The notes under the pieces are model-generated. The model did no database searches and was not told where the DNA came from. It was given only the letters and a program-made list of their open reading frames with translations. DNA of 64,000 nucleotides from Solen grandis. Taxonomy: Eukaryota; Mollusca; Bivalvia; Adapedonta; Solenidae. Positions 1-12,118 of the stretch are shown here, piece after piece. A program made the translations under genes and the position numbers. The stretch lies in contig CM037789.1 of assembly GCA_021229015.1 (NCBI GenBank), positions 27,491,480-27,555,479 on the forward strand, in the 5' to 3' direction. Within the stretch, counting starts at the first letter, position 1, and each line of letters starts with the position of its first letter.

Positions 1-1
1 G

Positions 2-606
2 TCGGAAATAACTGTTTTAGAAAAATATGATGAAAGTTCTAACACAGACGTAGGAAATAAGCAGGGTAGTGCAGAGATTGGCGGTGCCACAAATGCATTT
101 AAAGACAAAGTGAATGACGATAAACAAGACAACACAGAGCAGGGTGGTATGGAAGAGGCATGTGTAGAAAATATTGATGAAAAGTCTGTAGTGTCTGGTG
201 CTGCAGGTCATGAACCAATTAGTGCTGAAAATGTCCCTGAAGTCAAGAATAACAATAGCACAGAAGAGATAAATTTTAATAAGATTTCATCATGCTTTAT
301 ACGAGAGATGCAAAAACGCAAACGAAAGGCATTGCGCGCTAGAAAGAATGAAGCACTGGCTAAGGTACACCAAAAAATTGTTGAACTAAAATCGGAAGTC
401 GAAAAGACGGAAGACCAAGCAAAAAAGAACTGACCAATGCTTATGAACAGAAAATCAAGAAGGTAGAAAATCAGAGAAAAATGTTGGACAAGAAGCATCA
501 GCAGATTCAGGAGGTGGAGAACTTGATGAATTTTTACGCTAGCACGGGGCAGACGGACAAACTTGCAGAACTGATGCAGCAGTTTAATTTTGAGTACGAC
601 AATTGA
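2..606 (+). CDS. 3' end of a coiled-coil protein gene, frame broken near base 421
   Basis: The reading frame is open from base 2 and has no start in the window, so this is the 3' part of a gene. The first ~110 residues are acidic and low in complexity. A Lys/Arg/Glu-rich helix follows (IREMQKRKRKALRARKNE). The zero frame stops at TGA 431-433. The -1 frame, entered at the A-run 421-426, continues the same heptad-like helix (KKELTNAYEQKIKKVENQ), then a short tail, and stops at TGA 604-606. Because the coiled coil runs on across the frame change, the true product probably includes both parts. The break could be a 1-base assembly or real deletion, or a -1 frameshift. I do not recognise the family. 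No intron signals are visible inside the segment, so it is a terminal exon or an intronless gene. Confidence 0.6.
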
Positions 607-2964
607 ATATGGTACAAACACATTAGGGACCACAGGATACCGGTACAAACGTATTGGTAAATCTGACTAACTTTCATTGTTGCTTTAAAAAAAAAAATTC
701 CATTGATTAGTGTTTTATTTATATTTTTTGAATCCATATTGTGCAAATCATTTAAATTGCAATGTAAAAGGAATAAAAGACGGTGCTTACTGAAAACAAA
801 CCTTTGCATGATGAAAATGCATGGACTGAGGACATTTAAGGTACAAGAAGTGTCATTGCGTGATTCAGGTTACCAGAAAGAGAGAAATAAAGTGAATTCC
901 AAGAATGAATATTTGATACAAGGATGTTATCTAAGTGCTATTTTAAAGGATGAAGTACATGGTAAAATCCAAGTTTATTCTTGCAAAGAAAAGATCACGA
1001 AGAAAATGGTCGTATATGAGATGACACAGTCGTCACAGATGGATGCTAGAACTTCAACTTCATGTCTTATGCATTTAATGACGTCAGATGCGAAACTGGC
1101 AGCAGAATGAAATATCAAGTCGCTAGTCTCGATGTGACGGTACCCTAGTGACAGGACTTGTCTAACTGTCTACCAGGTTCTGTCTTAGACTACTACTACT
1201 AGATGGGCACTTGGTTATCCTGTCGTCGAAAACAGAAACCGCAGTAGCAACAGCAGAAAGCTTGATTTTACTTTTAAAAGATGAAAAATGAATGTATTTA
1301 CCATTTTATGCTTTTACACTAGTTGTTGACTAACTGGTTTAATTTTTAGAAAGCTTTAAGATTTTAACATTTATCTTTTTTCTGAATAGTTTAACCAGTA
1401 TATATTTTATTATGATTTAACGCATCATAATATTTTCATTGAATCCTCGCTTTAAATTCTAATATTTGATTTATGTTTGAGATATACAATGTATTATTGA
1501 TAATTTTATTGTACATATTTGAATTTTAACAAGTGGTTATGTTCTTTTATTTGATATACTGAAGGGAAAAAATAAACGCACGGCCAAATAAAATATAAGA
1601 TAAACCTCAGTGGCTAGATTCAAGATTTTCTGAGAATTTGTTGTTAACCTCATATGACTCATTTTAAGACTCAAAAGCTGATTCATCTGGACACATTAGT
1701 ACGAGGTGGGGTGGGACTGGCACAAATATGAAAATTGCTGTACGTTTGGGGATGGGGAGATTACTGCGAACTGTTCTTCACATCCGGGTCGATTATAGAG
1801 GGGCCTCAATCCGCCCATGCCTTTATCAACTTAAATACCATCTACATTTAGACCTGAATTAGCGGTCACTTCCATTTAGCGGTCACCTCAGATTAGCGAT
1901 CACTTTTTCTTATTCCATTGATTGACTGCTTAAGACAGGTTTGACTGTAATGCATTCCTTAAAACTGACACAATATTTAAAACCTCGCGTATCTTTCCCC
2001 TTTCAGTATATTTTTCTGTTAATCTTTCTATTGCATGTTGTGCTTGTTTTGATTCTTCAAAAGAATCCGTTGGTTTGTCACAATGACCGCGAGTGTCCTT
2101 GATTTGTTTCTTGGTACACATTTCAGCATAACACCTTACTTTTTATAGGGCACTTGGAGACGTGCTTGGCCATTAATTGATTTGGTAGAGGTAATGGTTT
2201 CTTGAATGTAATCACACGTGATTATGAAAGGTTAAATGTGATACATATTGCTTTTTATATATATTGTAAATTTGATATTGTTGATCCCAAGGAAATAGTT
2301 TATTCTGATTGTTTTTCCTGAATTGTTGAAAGAAACACTGACATTACTGTCGTGTATTTCTTGTGAAGTTTTGTTGACCTTTACATGCATTTAATTTTTG
2401 TTGTTGTTGTCATTTTATGTATATACTGAGTAAAACTTGAATGTCACCGAATTGAAAATTATAATCCTGTTTAAATATGATTAAATAATATATAATTTAT
2501 GGAATGTTACTAATTCAGTCGAATGAAATTGACACAAAACACTTGTAGTTTTGCATTTCCCAAATATATTATGATTAGTTCTTATAACAACCGTTAATTA
2601 TTTTACCATTTTAATGAACATTGTTTTTTTGATGTCTCAATCCATTATATCTTTTAAAGATTGACGCTAAAGATTGACGCTATTTGTGAACGTGATACGT
2701 ACATTATTGAATCAGAAAATAACATTTTAAATAATTTTCAAATTCATACACATGTATAGGAAATCTAATTTTGAGATTTTCTTTTCAAATTAATTTTTAG
2801 ATGATTTTTAATACATATACATATGTTTTCAATGCCTTTTTAGCTTTTTTATTTACCAAAATCCTTTCAATGAACGGGCCTCGTGAAGTACATAAATTCT
2901 ATTCTACACTGGGGAATACATTGGAGGCAGTTTTCATATTACATTGTTTCCTTCTGTACCTAAA
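607..2964. other. 3' UTR followed by AT-rich non-coding DNA
   Basis: The stretch after the stop at 604-606 is AT-rich. An AATAAA-type signal lies near 1569, which would give a 3' UTR of about 1 kb. A 135-codon open frame at 703-1110 has no recognisable domain and probably is UTR. Nothing else is seen up to the SINE at 2965. Confidence 0.4.
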
Positions 2965-3190
2965 ACCGGTCCCGGTTGCCGAGTGATTAGAGCGTCCGCC
3001 CCGGAATCGGGAGGTCGTAGGTTCGATCTCTGGCCGCGACACACTAAAGTCGTAAAATAATGGTACTGGTATAGCTCCCTTGCTTGGTGATCAGAATTTA
3101 AGGGTGGTTCTAGCACTGATTAGACCAGTGTCAGGATAATGTGACTGGGTGTGGTATCATGCCATATGTCACGTGGCATGTTAATTTCTT
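2965..3190 (+). repeat. tRNA-derived SINE, main family, 3' truncated
   Basis: A tRNA-like head has an A-box-like GCCGAGTGATTAGAGCGTCC and a B-box-like GGTTCGATC. A body shared with the other copies follows (GTGTCAGGATAATGTGACTG, GGTATCATGCCA). It ends before the poly-CAAA tail found in full copies. The same family occurs at about 5200, 7640(-), 12278(-), 24150(-), 25208(-), 25657, 26933, 54798 and 63838(-). Confidence 0.8.
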
Positions 3191-4235
3191 CATTAAAACT
3201 ATTAATTCTATAATCAATTACCTTCATGTATGTACAGTTTTAAATAATCAAAGGCTATTATCTTAGACCAAGAAAATAGAAGCAGGTGTGTATAGTTAAA
3301 AAAAACAACAACAACAACACTATTTTTAATAATCAAAGCCTATAATAATTATTAAAGACGATTTTTTTTAAAAAATTTTTCCAAAGGCAATCAATTTCAA
3401 GACCATGGAAATAAAAAAACATGTATGTACACTTTCTCCACTCTGTGTAATCTAATAAGAAATGACTGACTCTCACTTTTTAAGCAAGCCAAATATTTAC
3501 AGTCTGGCTTGAATTTCATCAACAACACTAGCTCTAAGAAATATTCAAATTCTTAAATCAGGTAAAAACGCATTCCACCATTCCTGTTTTACAATGTGAC
3601 ATAAAACGATATAAATTATAACCTATTTTTCAAGAAATTGTATATATTTAGTATTTTTTTAGTAGAGAAAAAAAGGATGTTGAAATTCACCGCTAAGTAA
3701 GTACGAGTAGTACAATATAGATTAATTTTTTTTTTTTTTTTTTTTAAAATTCTGGTCTTGTTAGGATCCATTCAGACTCGCATTCCATAAACCATACTTA
3801 GCGCTATGTAATACTTAAATCTTAACAGGACGGAATCAATCAATTTGTTTGTTTGTTCTTCACTCATTCGTTAAGTTTGTTAATCAGTTGATATGAAAAA
3901 ATAGGCGCGTAAATGACAATGAAAATTTGTTAAGAAATGAAATAATGTATTCACTGAACTTCCACCAGTACCGCTAAGCGCCAAGTAATGCGTGTACATT
4001 GTACGTAAAGTCTTAGACTGGGTTAGAAAATACTAGAAAACACTCCTTCTCCAATCCTGTTTTACAAAGTCTTTAAGTAGATTACTAAGTTAAGACAAGC
4101 GATGACCTTTAGGACTGGACTATTTGTTAAGAAATATATATGGGTAGTCTTGTTAAAGAAACAAGAATGATGAAATTGGCTTCCAAGTATATAAATATTA
4201 CTCAGCACTAAGCGAGGTTGGTGATTAACAAGCTA
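3191..4235. other. AT-rich non-coding DNA
   Basis: Homopolymer runs of A and T (for example about 3726-3746) and no coding signal are seen. Confidence 0.4.
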
Positions 4236-4445
4236 CTGTAAAATCATTAATATTCAATGACATTTAATTTCATTGATTTATGTACCAAAGGGAATTTCGT
4301 GGGTACATTTATTCGTGGATCTATGTTCTAGAAAACGTGAAGTCTGTATAAGAGACACGTTTTCGTGGGGATTAATATTCGTGGATAAAACCCACCACGA
4401 AATCGACGAAAAATCAGTGTCCCACGAAAATGAATGATTTCATAG
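4236..4445. mobile_element. MITE-like element, ~210 bp, copy 1 of 3
   Basis: The ends form an imperfect inverted repeat (CTGTAAAATCATTAAT... against ...ATGAATGATTTCATAG). The inside is rich in TTCGTGGG / CCCACGAAA words. Copies with the same ends and inner words lie at 17470-17670 and 23749-23957. There is no ORF, so it would be non-autonomous. Confidence 0.6.
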
Positions 4446-5199
4446 TATGCCGCTTTTTGTCAGTGTTGGAGGTTTTCTTAAGATTCATGATTGATTTATT
4501 TCGTTTGAACTGAATCTACTCAATGCTATAATTGCTTAATTCCGAACCCGCAATATACCCCCTTTACTATATGTATTAACTTTACTGCATGTATCGGATT
4601 ATTGAAAAAGTCTTTAATCTGTTAATAACCTGCCCACACTGTTGAATGGGACTCATCTTCAATACACAAGTCAGAGATAGTAAGATTATTAATAATACAA
4701 ACAGTACCGTCAGTCCTTTGTTTACGTACCCTACCGCTCTTCGCAAACCTCATAATGATCTCAAATGATAAATTTGCCCTGACAAATTGATCTAATAAAT
4801 GGATCGGATTTCTAAATTGATTTCTGTTATTTCCTTTCTTCCCATAAAAGACCCCAAGTTATAAGAATGTTCATAATGTAATACTATTGTTGTTTGAAAC
4901 TTTAAAGGTCGGGTTCAGATTTGACGAAGACAAGGGGCGTAGTTTTGTGTCTTAGGTAGGTGACCGGGTATATATCAGTGGGATTTTTTTCCACGCGATT
5001 TAAATTAAATCAGAATGGTGAAATATCGGTTCAATATTTCATCAATCCTTTCAGAGTGTAATATCATTTCTGTGTATCTACACAAATAACTTAATTCAAA
5101 CGAAGATTGATGATCATTTTTTCGCTTCACAGGTCTCTCTCTCTCTCTCTCTCTCTGCGAACACGTAAACAAATAGTTCTTCAATTATTCCATCATTTA
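4446..5199. other. non-coding DNA with a (CT)n tract
   Basis: No gene is seen. A CT microsatellite lies at about 5133-5156, just before the next SINE. Confidence 0.4.
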
Positions 5200-5515
5200 T
5201 CGTCCTGGGTGGCCGAGTGGTTAGAGCGTCCGCCCCGGGTCCGGGAGGTAGCTGATTCGATCCCAGACTGCGACATACTAAAGTCGTTCAAATGGAACTG
5301 ATAGCACCATGTTTGGCACTGAAGCATATAAACAGGGTAGTTCTAGGACTGGCTGGCCGGGTGTCAGATAACGTGACGAGGCGTGGTATCATGCCACATG
5401 TCTACAGCGTGATACTGCAGTGTCCCAGCACTACATTTGTCTAAAGTAGAAAAAGTCTCCAAATGACCTCAAATATTGTTGTTTAACGCTCAAGTAAATA
5501 TAAACAAACAAACAT
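5200..5515 (+). repeat. tRNA-derived SINE, main family, near full length
   Basis: Head GGTGGCCGAGTGGTTAGAGC is followed by a B-box-like GATTCGATCCC, the shared body, and a 3' end of the (CAAA)n type after a TTGTTGTTTAACG-like motif. Runs head to tail on the plus strand. Confidence 0.8.
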
Positions 5516-6504
5516 TTCAAATAATGCATACACATTGTATTTAACCAACTGCGGTATCAAAAAGTGCTGAGTTAGAAAAGTAACTGTCAAAATACGTTTG
5601 TTATAAATAATCACTTAACACTCACAGCTAATTTGGACCATCATGTAATTCACGACGTTTGCCCTTGGGTAATCGAACAAGTTGGCAAAACTACGACATT
5701 GACTTTTCAACACGTTTGCTCATCAATTAACGTTCAGATTGCATGTTAGACATTTAAAAATATGTTTACGTTTTACGCAGTTGAAAACTTTGCTGTTGAT
5801 ATTTGCAATTTTCTCAATTATTTGAGTGCTAAATAAAAATACATCAACACGTACTGATGTCCTTAGCCTCTCCCCATGACGATATATCTATGTATTTACA
5901 TTATCTAGGATTTTGTCACCTTCTCCCTTCTTTGAGGCATAAACACTGTCCTCATGGGATGAGGGTTATGAAAACATTTGATATGAGAAATTCAAACACT
6001 ATATTTCGTCAGTTTTGACAGATTTTGACTCACTCGACCGCGAGAGAGAGCTTTTGTTGTCAAGTTGTCCAATAAAAATCTGCGGGTTGTTGAATACTTA
6101 AAATGTATCAAAACTTGACTTATCACCTTAGTTGATATATCAAACTTTTTTTTTGACGTATTGGTAAACAGAGCAGACTAAGATCAGCTGTTTGTTCAGG
6201 ACCCTCTCTGTTTGCTCATAAAATATTGTAGCCTTGATTCTACACAGTCAGCACGGCAAAGAAAAGTTTAATACCAAGTCATAAAATCCCTTAACTGAAT
6301 ATTAGTCCCTAATCAGTTCTAATTCAAATCGTTTTTGTTGTTGTTGTTGTTGTGTTCAAGTTTACCTACCGTCGCTGCGAGATAATATCAAATTACGAGC
6401 CATCTAATCAAAGACTTTGTGGCCGCACAATCTTTTGCAAATTTAAATACGTGAAATCGATGTTTAAGATTGATTTCTTCCAATTTATATCAATCCCTCT
6501 CGAC
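5516..6504. other. non-coding DNA with one unit of a dispersed 57-bp repeat
   Basis: About 6172-6262 holds a single diverged unit (CCTCTCTGTTTGCTCAT, GATTCTACACAGTC, GCACGGCAAAG) of the repeat that is tandem at 22285-22455. No gene is seen. Confidence 0.45.
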
Positions 6505-6632
6505 TCTTCCTGTGTTGGACCAGTACTTTGTGCCTGGGAAGGCCACGAAAAACCTTGCCCCAACGGGGTTCGAACCAACAACCCTCTGATCCGAAATCAA
6601 GTATAATACCACTGGACAACGGCGCCACGTGT
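6505..6632 (-). repeat. second SINE family, tRNA-like head, minus strand
   Basis: Contains TTGGACCAGTACTTTG, AAGGCCACGAAAAACC, the minus-strand B-box GGGGTTCGAACC and the 3' word CGGCGCC. Relatives lie at 13900-14032 (+), 28545-28640, 42270-42385 and 56873-56970. The ORFs called over it are artefacts. Confidence 0.6.
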
Positions 6633-7104
6633 ACGGCTTTCCGGTGTGATTTTTGAATTTATCAACATTGTCCATTGTCCTCATCTTGAATTGGGATGTG
6701 AGGTCAAGCACCCACCCCACCCCCTCCCAATTTTACCTCGTGAAAAAAAATATACATTAAAATCAGAAAAAATGTATTGTGAGAGAATGTAGTAAAGATA
6801 CTATACATAAATCATTTTCTTAATGACTGCTCTCCAGTTGAACATCTGACGTACAAAGATTATAGCTGTACCCAGTGGCCAGTGGTCAAATGAATATGAC
6901 AGTTGCTATCACGAAAAGAAATGACCAGTCCATTTAGATACACTTGATAAAACTATCCCATAAGAATTTTTATAACCTATATTAATCCCCCCTCGGCATT
7001 GTGCCAAGGGAGACTCTCATTCCCAGTGGGAGACTAATTAACACTGTCATCGGACCAAAGTCAATACGAGGAATTAACGGTATTTTCTTACGAGGATGTC
7101 ACCG

Positions 7105-7345
7105 TCACGATAGCTTAGTGGTTAAGACATCTTCCTCCAAAGTCTGGGTATCCACTGTTCCCGGTTGGTGAGCTTCCAGATATGTTAACAAGGTCCGGTC
7201 GAACTTTCGAATTACATGTAGTTTGCCCTTCGTCTAATACCACACGACTGCTGATTTACGCTCTTCTCTAAACACGATGGATGGAGAGTAACTGAAGGTA
7301 TTGACCATGGATGTCCGACGATGTGCTTCGTTATGAATCCAAAGT
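7105..7345 (+). repeat. probable third SINE type with tRNA-like head
   Basis: GTCACGATAGCTTAGTGGTT resembles a tRNA D-arm/A-box, and the spaced CCCGGTTGGTGAGC could be a degenerate B-box. It lies in an otherwise gene-free stretch. No second copy is evident in the window, so the call rests on the head only. Confidence 0.35.
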
Positions 7346-7639
7346 TTCCCGACAATATTATTCATATTACACGAGAATGAATACATTTGTAACAAGGATA
7401 GATTGATTTTGGCGAATTTATCTTTCTCGCGTGTAAAGTGAACTCAAATCATAGTTTCTTACAATCATGTGCAGCTTTGTGCATGACTTTATTTATTCCA
7501 GTGTTTGACTCATCGCCACAAATATCAACATATACTCGTGGTTTGCGGAGACTAGTCGAACAATCCAAAACTGACTGTCTCCTTAACCTAGGGACAGGCA
7601 CAACCATTAACAAATATTTCGCACCTTAGCCTCGGACCA

Positions 7640-7965
7640 GTTTGTTTGTTTGTTTGTTTGTTGGGTTTAACGTCCCACCGACAGTATTTCAGTCATTTGG
7701 AGACGATGTCTACTTGAGACAGATATAGTGCTGCCACACTGCAGTATCACGCCGTAGACATGATGCATGATACCACACCTAGTCACATTATCCTGACACC
7801 GGACCAACCAGTCCTGCAACTACCCTTATATGCTGAGTGTCAAGCAAGGGAGCTATAACAGTACCATTTTTTACGACTTTGGTATGTCGCGGCCGGGAAT
7901 CGAACCCACGGCCTCCCGCTCCCGTGGCGGACGCTCTAACCACTCGGCCACCGGGTACGGGTCAG
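7640..7965 (-). repeat. tRNA-derived SINE, main family, full length, minus strand
   Basis: Starts with (TTTG)n, the reverse complement of the CAAA tail, then GGGTTTAACGTCCCACCGAC. The conserved body ends in the reversed tRNA head (GGGAATCGAACCC, CTAACCACTCGGCCACC). Confidence 0.85.
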
Positions 7966-8153
7966 AAGGACGTGCCTGCAATGTTATAACGCGAACAAGA
8001 TAGATGACTAATTACGTTAACTTTTTAACTTGTAATAATGATATAACGTTGTCAAATTACATCGTCTATGAGCAATAAGCGTTTAGATATTACATGCATC
8101 ATACATATACAAACATAACATTAAGTGTTGGAATCTATGGTGGCTGATTTATG

Positions 8154-8326
8154 TCATGTCGTATTACGGGTTTTCTTTTCGAAAAATCGAAATATTGTTT
8201 TTCGTCTTTTCGCCACGAAATTTCTATTTTTTCGTTCCGATTTTTTTTTTTCTTTTGTGTGTGTTGGCATTCTCGCCAAACTATTTTGTTTTCGTCCTTT
8301 CGCCCCGAAAACCCACCACACGACAT
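8154..8326. mobile_element. small foldback element
   Basis: Left end CATGTCGTATTACGGGTTTTC pairs imperfectly with the right end CGAAAACCCACCACACGACA. The inside repeats CGTCTTTTCGCC(A/C)CGAAA-type words in both directions. Overlapping ORFs in five frames here reflect the hairpin, not genes. Confidence 0.45.
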
Positions 8327-8432
8327 GGCAGAAATGAGACATAGGAATCTGAAAATGACACAAATACGTCAACAGCATGCAGTTAATTGTACTTCAAAAC
8401 TTAACATGTAAAACAACGTGATTTCTTTTGAA

Positions 8433-8908
8433 GGCCTATGGTGGCATATTTCTGCCAGTCACTTATCCACTTAGCTATGTTGAAACTTTTCTGAAAATTG
8501 TCACATATCCAGTTAGTATCTGGCAAGTAGCAAATTTTCAAGTTATCTACTTAGGTATCTTAACAGGACTAAACTGTCTGTTAGTGCCCACTACTGCCAA
8601 TCACATATTCACTTATATTAACTGGATATCATGCTTTTTTCCAGATAATTATGTGAAAAAATGCTTGTTATCCACATAATTTAACTGACTAACTTGAAAA
8701 AAGGCGAGATATCCAGTTATCTTAAGTGAATATATGACTGGCAGTAGTGGGCACTAACAGGCAGTTTTATTCTGTTAAGATACCTAAGAGGATAACACGA
8801 AAGTTTTCTACTTGCCAGATACTAATTGACTATGTGACAATTTTTCAGAAAAGTTTCGACATAGCTAAGTGGATAAGTGGCTGGCAGAAATATGCCACTA
8901 TAAAGGCC
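8433..8908. mobile_element. long palindrome with ~210-bp arms
   Basis: The arm at 8433-8640 (GGCCTATGGTGGCATATTT at its outer end) is mirrored by the arm at about 8700-8908 (AATATGCCACTATAAAGGCC). Shared words run in matching order through both arms: CTGCCAG, CACTTATCCACTTAGCTATG, ACTTTTCTGAAAA, TATCTGGCAAGTAG, GTATCTTAACAG and TTAGTGCCCACTACTGCCA. The spacer is about 60 bp. It is typical of a foldback or MITE element and carries no ORF of note. Confidence 0.8.
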
Positions 8909-9029
8909 CCTTTTTAAATATTCCATTGTATCTACATGTACTTCCTTTACATTTAATTGTGTTCATTTCATATACATCTAATATATTTTAAATTTAAGAC
9001 CGGTATCAGTTGTATTTTTGTTTTGTTTT

Positions 9030-9265
9030 ACCACCGTCGCTGAGTGTGTTTCGTAACCAAACATTACTTATCACCTCACCGCTTTGGGTTCGAGTTCGTT
9101 CGAGTCCCAGTCTGGCAACTTGGAAACCATCCCCCTAGCTGGCTCATATTATATCGATTGTTCTTCGCGACTGCCTCTGTGCACTTGGTTTCTTCCTCTT
9201 CCTATGCCTAGTTAGGCGTCATTATATGACTGACATATCGCGGCAATGGTAAACTTCAAAACAAC
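9030..9265 (+). repeat. fourth SINE-like element
   Basis: Head ACCGTCGCTGAGTGTGTTTC, a B-box-like GGGTTCGAG, and a 3' part with GACTGACATATCGCGGCAAT and GGTAAAC. Fragments with a related 3' part (GAAACAC.ATCG..G.GACGG.AAAC) occur at about 34095-34160 and 60155-60220. Confidence 0.5.
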
Positions 9266-10925
9266 AACCGTTACATGTACCAGACCCGAACTCGTAGCTA
9301 TTATTTCCATATTGCTCTAGAGAACGGGTTAGCAGTCACGTGACCCTAAATTTATGGCCAGTCAGAAGCTCTAAAAATTATGTTAATCAGCGATTTACTA
9401 TAGAACACCCTTCTTATTTTCTATTTGACCATATGCAAAATAGATCGATCTACATGTATATGTGCTTAACAAAATCAAGTGTTTCATAAATCTAGGGTGA
9501 CTTTTATGTCGGGTAGAATCGATTAAGTCAATTCTTTAAACAATAGAAGCCCTCGCTTGCTTCAGTCTTCTCTTGTCTGGGGAATTGTTTTAATAAACTT
9601 GCAGTATAAAAGGGACATAAAATACCATATTTACGACGGAATTTATCTAAAGAAGGCTTCCTTTGCATCTTGATTATCAAAATATATCTTATAAAAGCAC
9701 ATCTGTACCGGCTCGAGACATTGTGTGCAATTTAAAATAGCCCGGGCACATACTTGCACAATCTTATTTGAGGTGGTTGGTGACGAAACCATCTGTATTT
9801 ATTTTCAATAAACCATACATTGTAAACTTCAAGCACTCCCAAGTTTGACACTCCTAAATACAGCCATGTCCGAAAAAGATGCGTTTATCATTAACAAAGA
9901 CTACAGATTCTCGGTTTTAACAAATATTTATCTTCCTTAGGTAAATATAAGGATTGTACAGCGTACATAAGTCATGAGGACCCCTGAATTGCTAATCTTT
10001 TTGTATAGACAACAGAGAACAGAACAGAACATAAACTTTATTGACTCGTCAAAATCAATACATGTACTATTACAATACACGTTACTTATATATTGCATGT
10101 AATAATTATGTGGGCATTGTAGATTGATCATACCTGCTCAAAAATAAATTTGTGTCATTACTAACTTATCAAAGATATTAAATGTAAGATAATGCTGTCA
10201 GAAAAGAAGTCAAAGAAAGGGGAAAGAGAGAAAATGATAGTTCTAAAAGAAGATAAACCTCCAAAAACTTAATACTTATTTCATGTTATTCAAAATTCTG
10301 TTTCTGTGATGTAAGGAAACTCTAATGTAAATTGCTAAATTAAAAAGGATAGATATACTCTCAGTTTTAAATAATTCTATAAATTTAACCATAGTTGGAT
10401 TATTATAAAAAAAAACCCTCAAAATTCACACTATCAATGACACTGGTATGTCACAAAACAAAGCCCGTCACAGAAACGTAGTCTGGGCGGTCTCGGCTAG
10501 AAGAAAATACGGGGGTCATTTCTTGTTCCTGATTCATATAAACCCATCCAATGTCCATCACCAAGACAAATATTTACAATTTGCACTTGCGGAGAGGAGA
10601 AGCATGGGTAGGGGGCTTTTAAGGCGACGGGTTCACAGGGTCCGCGGTAAACACCAGATAAGGGCCTACAGGTAGAGTCGTTGGTCCTGCAGGGAACAAA
10701 CAACTTGAAAACAAAACTTCGTCATTGACGTGTATCAGGTGTTGGGAGTACCGTTAAAATGACTCGTAAGCAAGATAAGATAAGTAAATTCAAGTGTTTG
10801 ACAAGCTCTTTCGCGTGGTTTTGTGTATTGGAAACTGGGTCAGATTAAAGAGACCCGCGGCCCTTGCGCATTTTTATATCAAAGATATGTCCGATCAATA
10901 AAGAAATGTCATTAAACGGAAGAGA

Positions 10926-10960
<35 letters not shown>

Positions 10961-11088
10961 GATTGCACCATATGCGGCATTTGTTTTATCTGAATCATTT
11001 TTTGCAACTATTGTCGCAATCCTTGAAGGGTTGTAGTACGTACAATATCTACATAAGGAACTTATAAATGGTAGAAACATTCTGATCG
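9266..11088. other. non-coding DNA, poly(A) run
   Basis: No gene is recognised. About 10440-10740 is GC-richer than its surroundings and looks like an unclassified repeat. A 32-base A run lies at 10927-10958. Confidence 0.35.
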
Positions 11089-11188
11089 NNNNNNNNNNNN
11101 NNNNNNNNNNNNNNNNNNNNNNNNNNNNNNNNNNNNNNNNNNNNNNNNNNNNNNNNNNNNNNNNNNNNNNNNNNNNNNNNNNNNNNNN
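11089..11188. other. scaffold gap, 100 N
   Basis: Exactly 100 N. Equal lengths at all three gaps show placeholders of unknown true size. Confidence 0.98.
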
Positions 11189-11689
11189 CACTCTTACTCT
11201 CCCCATTTCTCTTGCCTATAGTTTTTAAGATTATATGAATATGTGGAAGCAAATCTAAAACAAAAATCTTTTATTATTTAAGTATTTCAATTTATTTCAG
11301 TTTATATCCATATGTACTTAATATACTGGGTAAATTAATGATAGTCATTATAACAAATATATATATAAAACAAAATAAATGTTTTCCAACTGTGATTCGA
11401 ACTTACACCCGTTTTCAACGCCGTTTTAATAGTGAACAGTCTGGTTATTTTACCCATTGTACAAATAGGCTAAATTTTGCTTACAACAACAAAATTTTAT
11501 CGATATATTGTTACCTGTCGCCGGAATTTTTTTCAGCCAGTTATAGTTCAAAATATTTCCGAAATGAGATGCGATTTATTTCTCTTTCATTACAGTCTAT
11601 TTCCATGACACAATGACTGGCGTATGTTAAAACGTCAAGAAACACATTTTTAAGTCGCAAATAATACTCCATACACACTTTTTGTGTGC

Positions 11690-11990
11690 AGCAGAGGTCC
11701 AGGGTTAGGATTCGCGCTACGGGATGGAGAGGTCACGGGTTCGATTCCTGCAAGGGACATTGCTAATTTCCTTGAGCAAGAAATTTACCCCCAATTGTTT
11801 CACTCTACTCAGGTGTAAATTTGTATCTTAGAGGGCTGTATAATTTTGTGGGTCCATATTGTTGTCTGCGATAAACGGAGTGAGAGACTCCCCTATGGAA
11901 GTCGATAAATAGATACTAGTAACCCGATGACCAGGGATCGGTGAACGTGCCTACGGCATGAAACTTACACAATAAAATGCTTTGCTTTAC
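11690..11990 (+). repeat. SINE-like element with TTAC-rich tail
   Basis: A B-box-like CACGGGTTCGATTCC sits about 40 bases into the element. The body ends with ATGAAACTTACACAATAAAA and a (TTAC)n-like tail at about 11985-12006. It lies just upstream of the first SEA exon seen. Confidence 0.5.
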
Positions 11991-12118
11991 TTACTTTCTT
12001 ACTTACTCAATGTATAGGTTTCAAGAAATATGTTTAGTCATTTGTTTTTCCATTATTGAATAATACAGTAATTAATTAATTTTTATTTGATACTAATATT
12101 TGACCATTTTCTTTGTAG

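Noticed and set aside
703..1110. 135-codon plus-strand ORF after the coiled-coil gene
   Set aside because: AT-rich, no domain, and located where the 3' UTR should be; composition fits chance.
2985..3045. tRNA gene
   Set aside because: tRNA-like box A and B belong to a SINE head; no complete cloverleaf and many copies with shared bodies.
8125..8411. Five overlapping ORFs on both strands
   Set aside because: All fall in a small foldback element; mirrored sequence keeps several frames open by chance.
10448..10703. ORFs on both strands in a GC-richer patch
   Set aside because: No recognisable protein or splice context; more likely an unclassified repeat.
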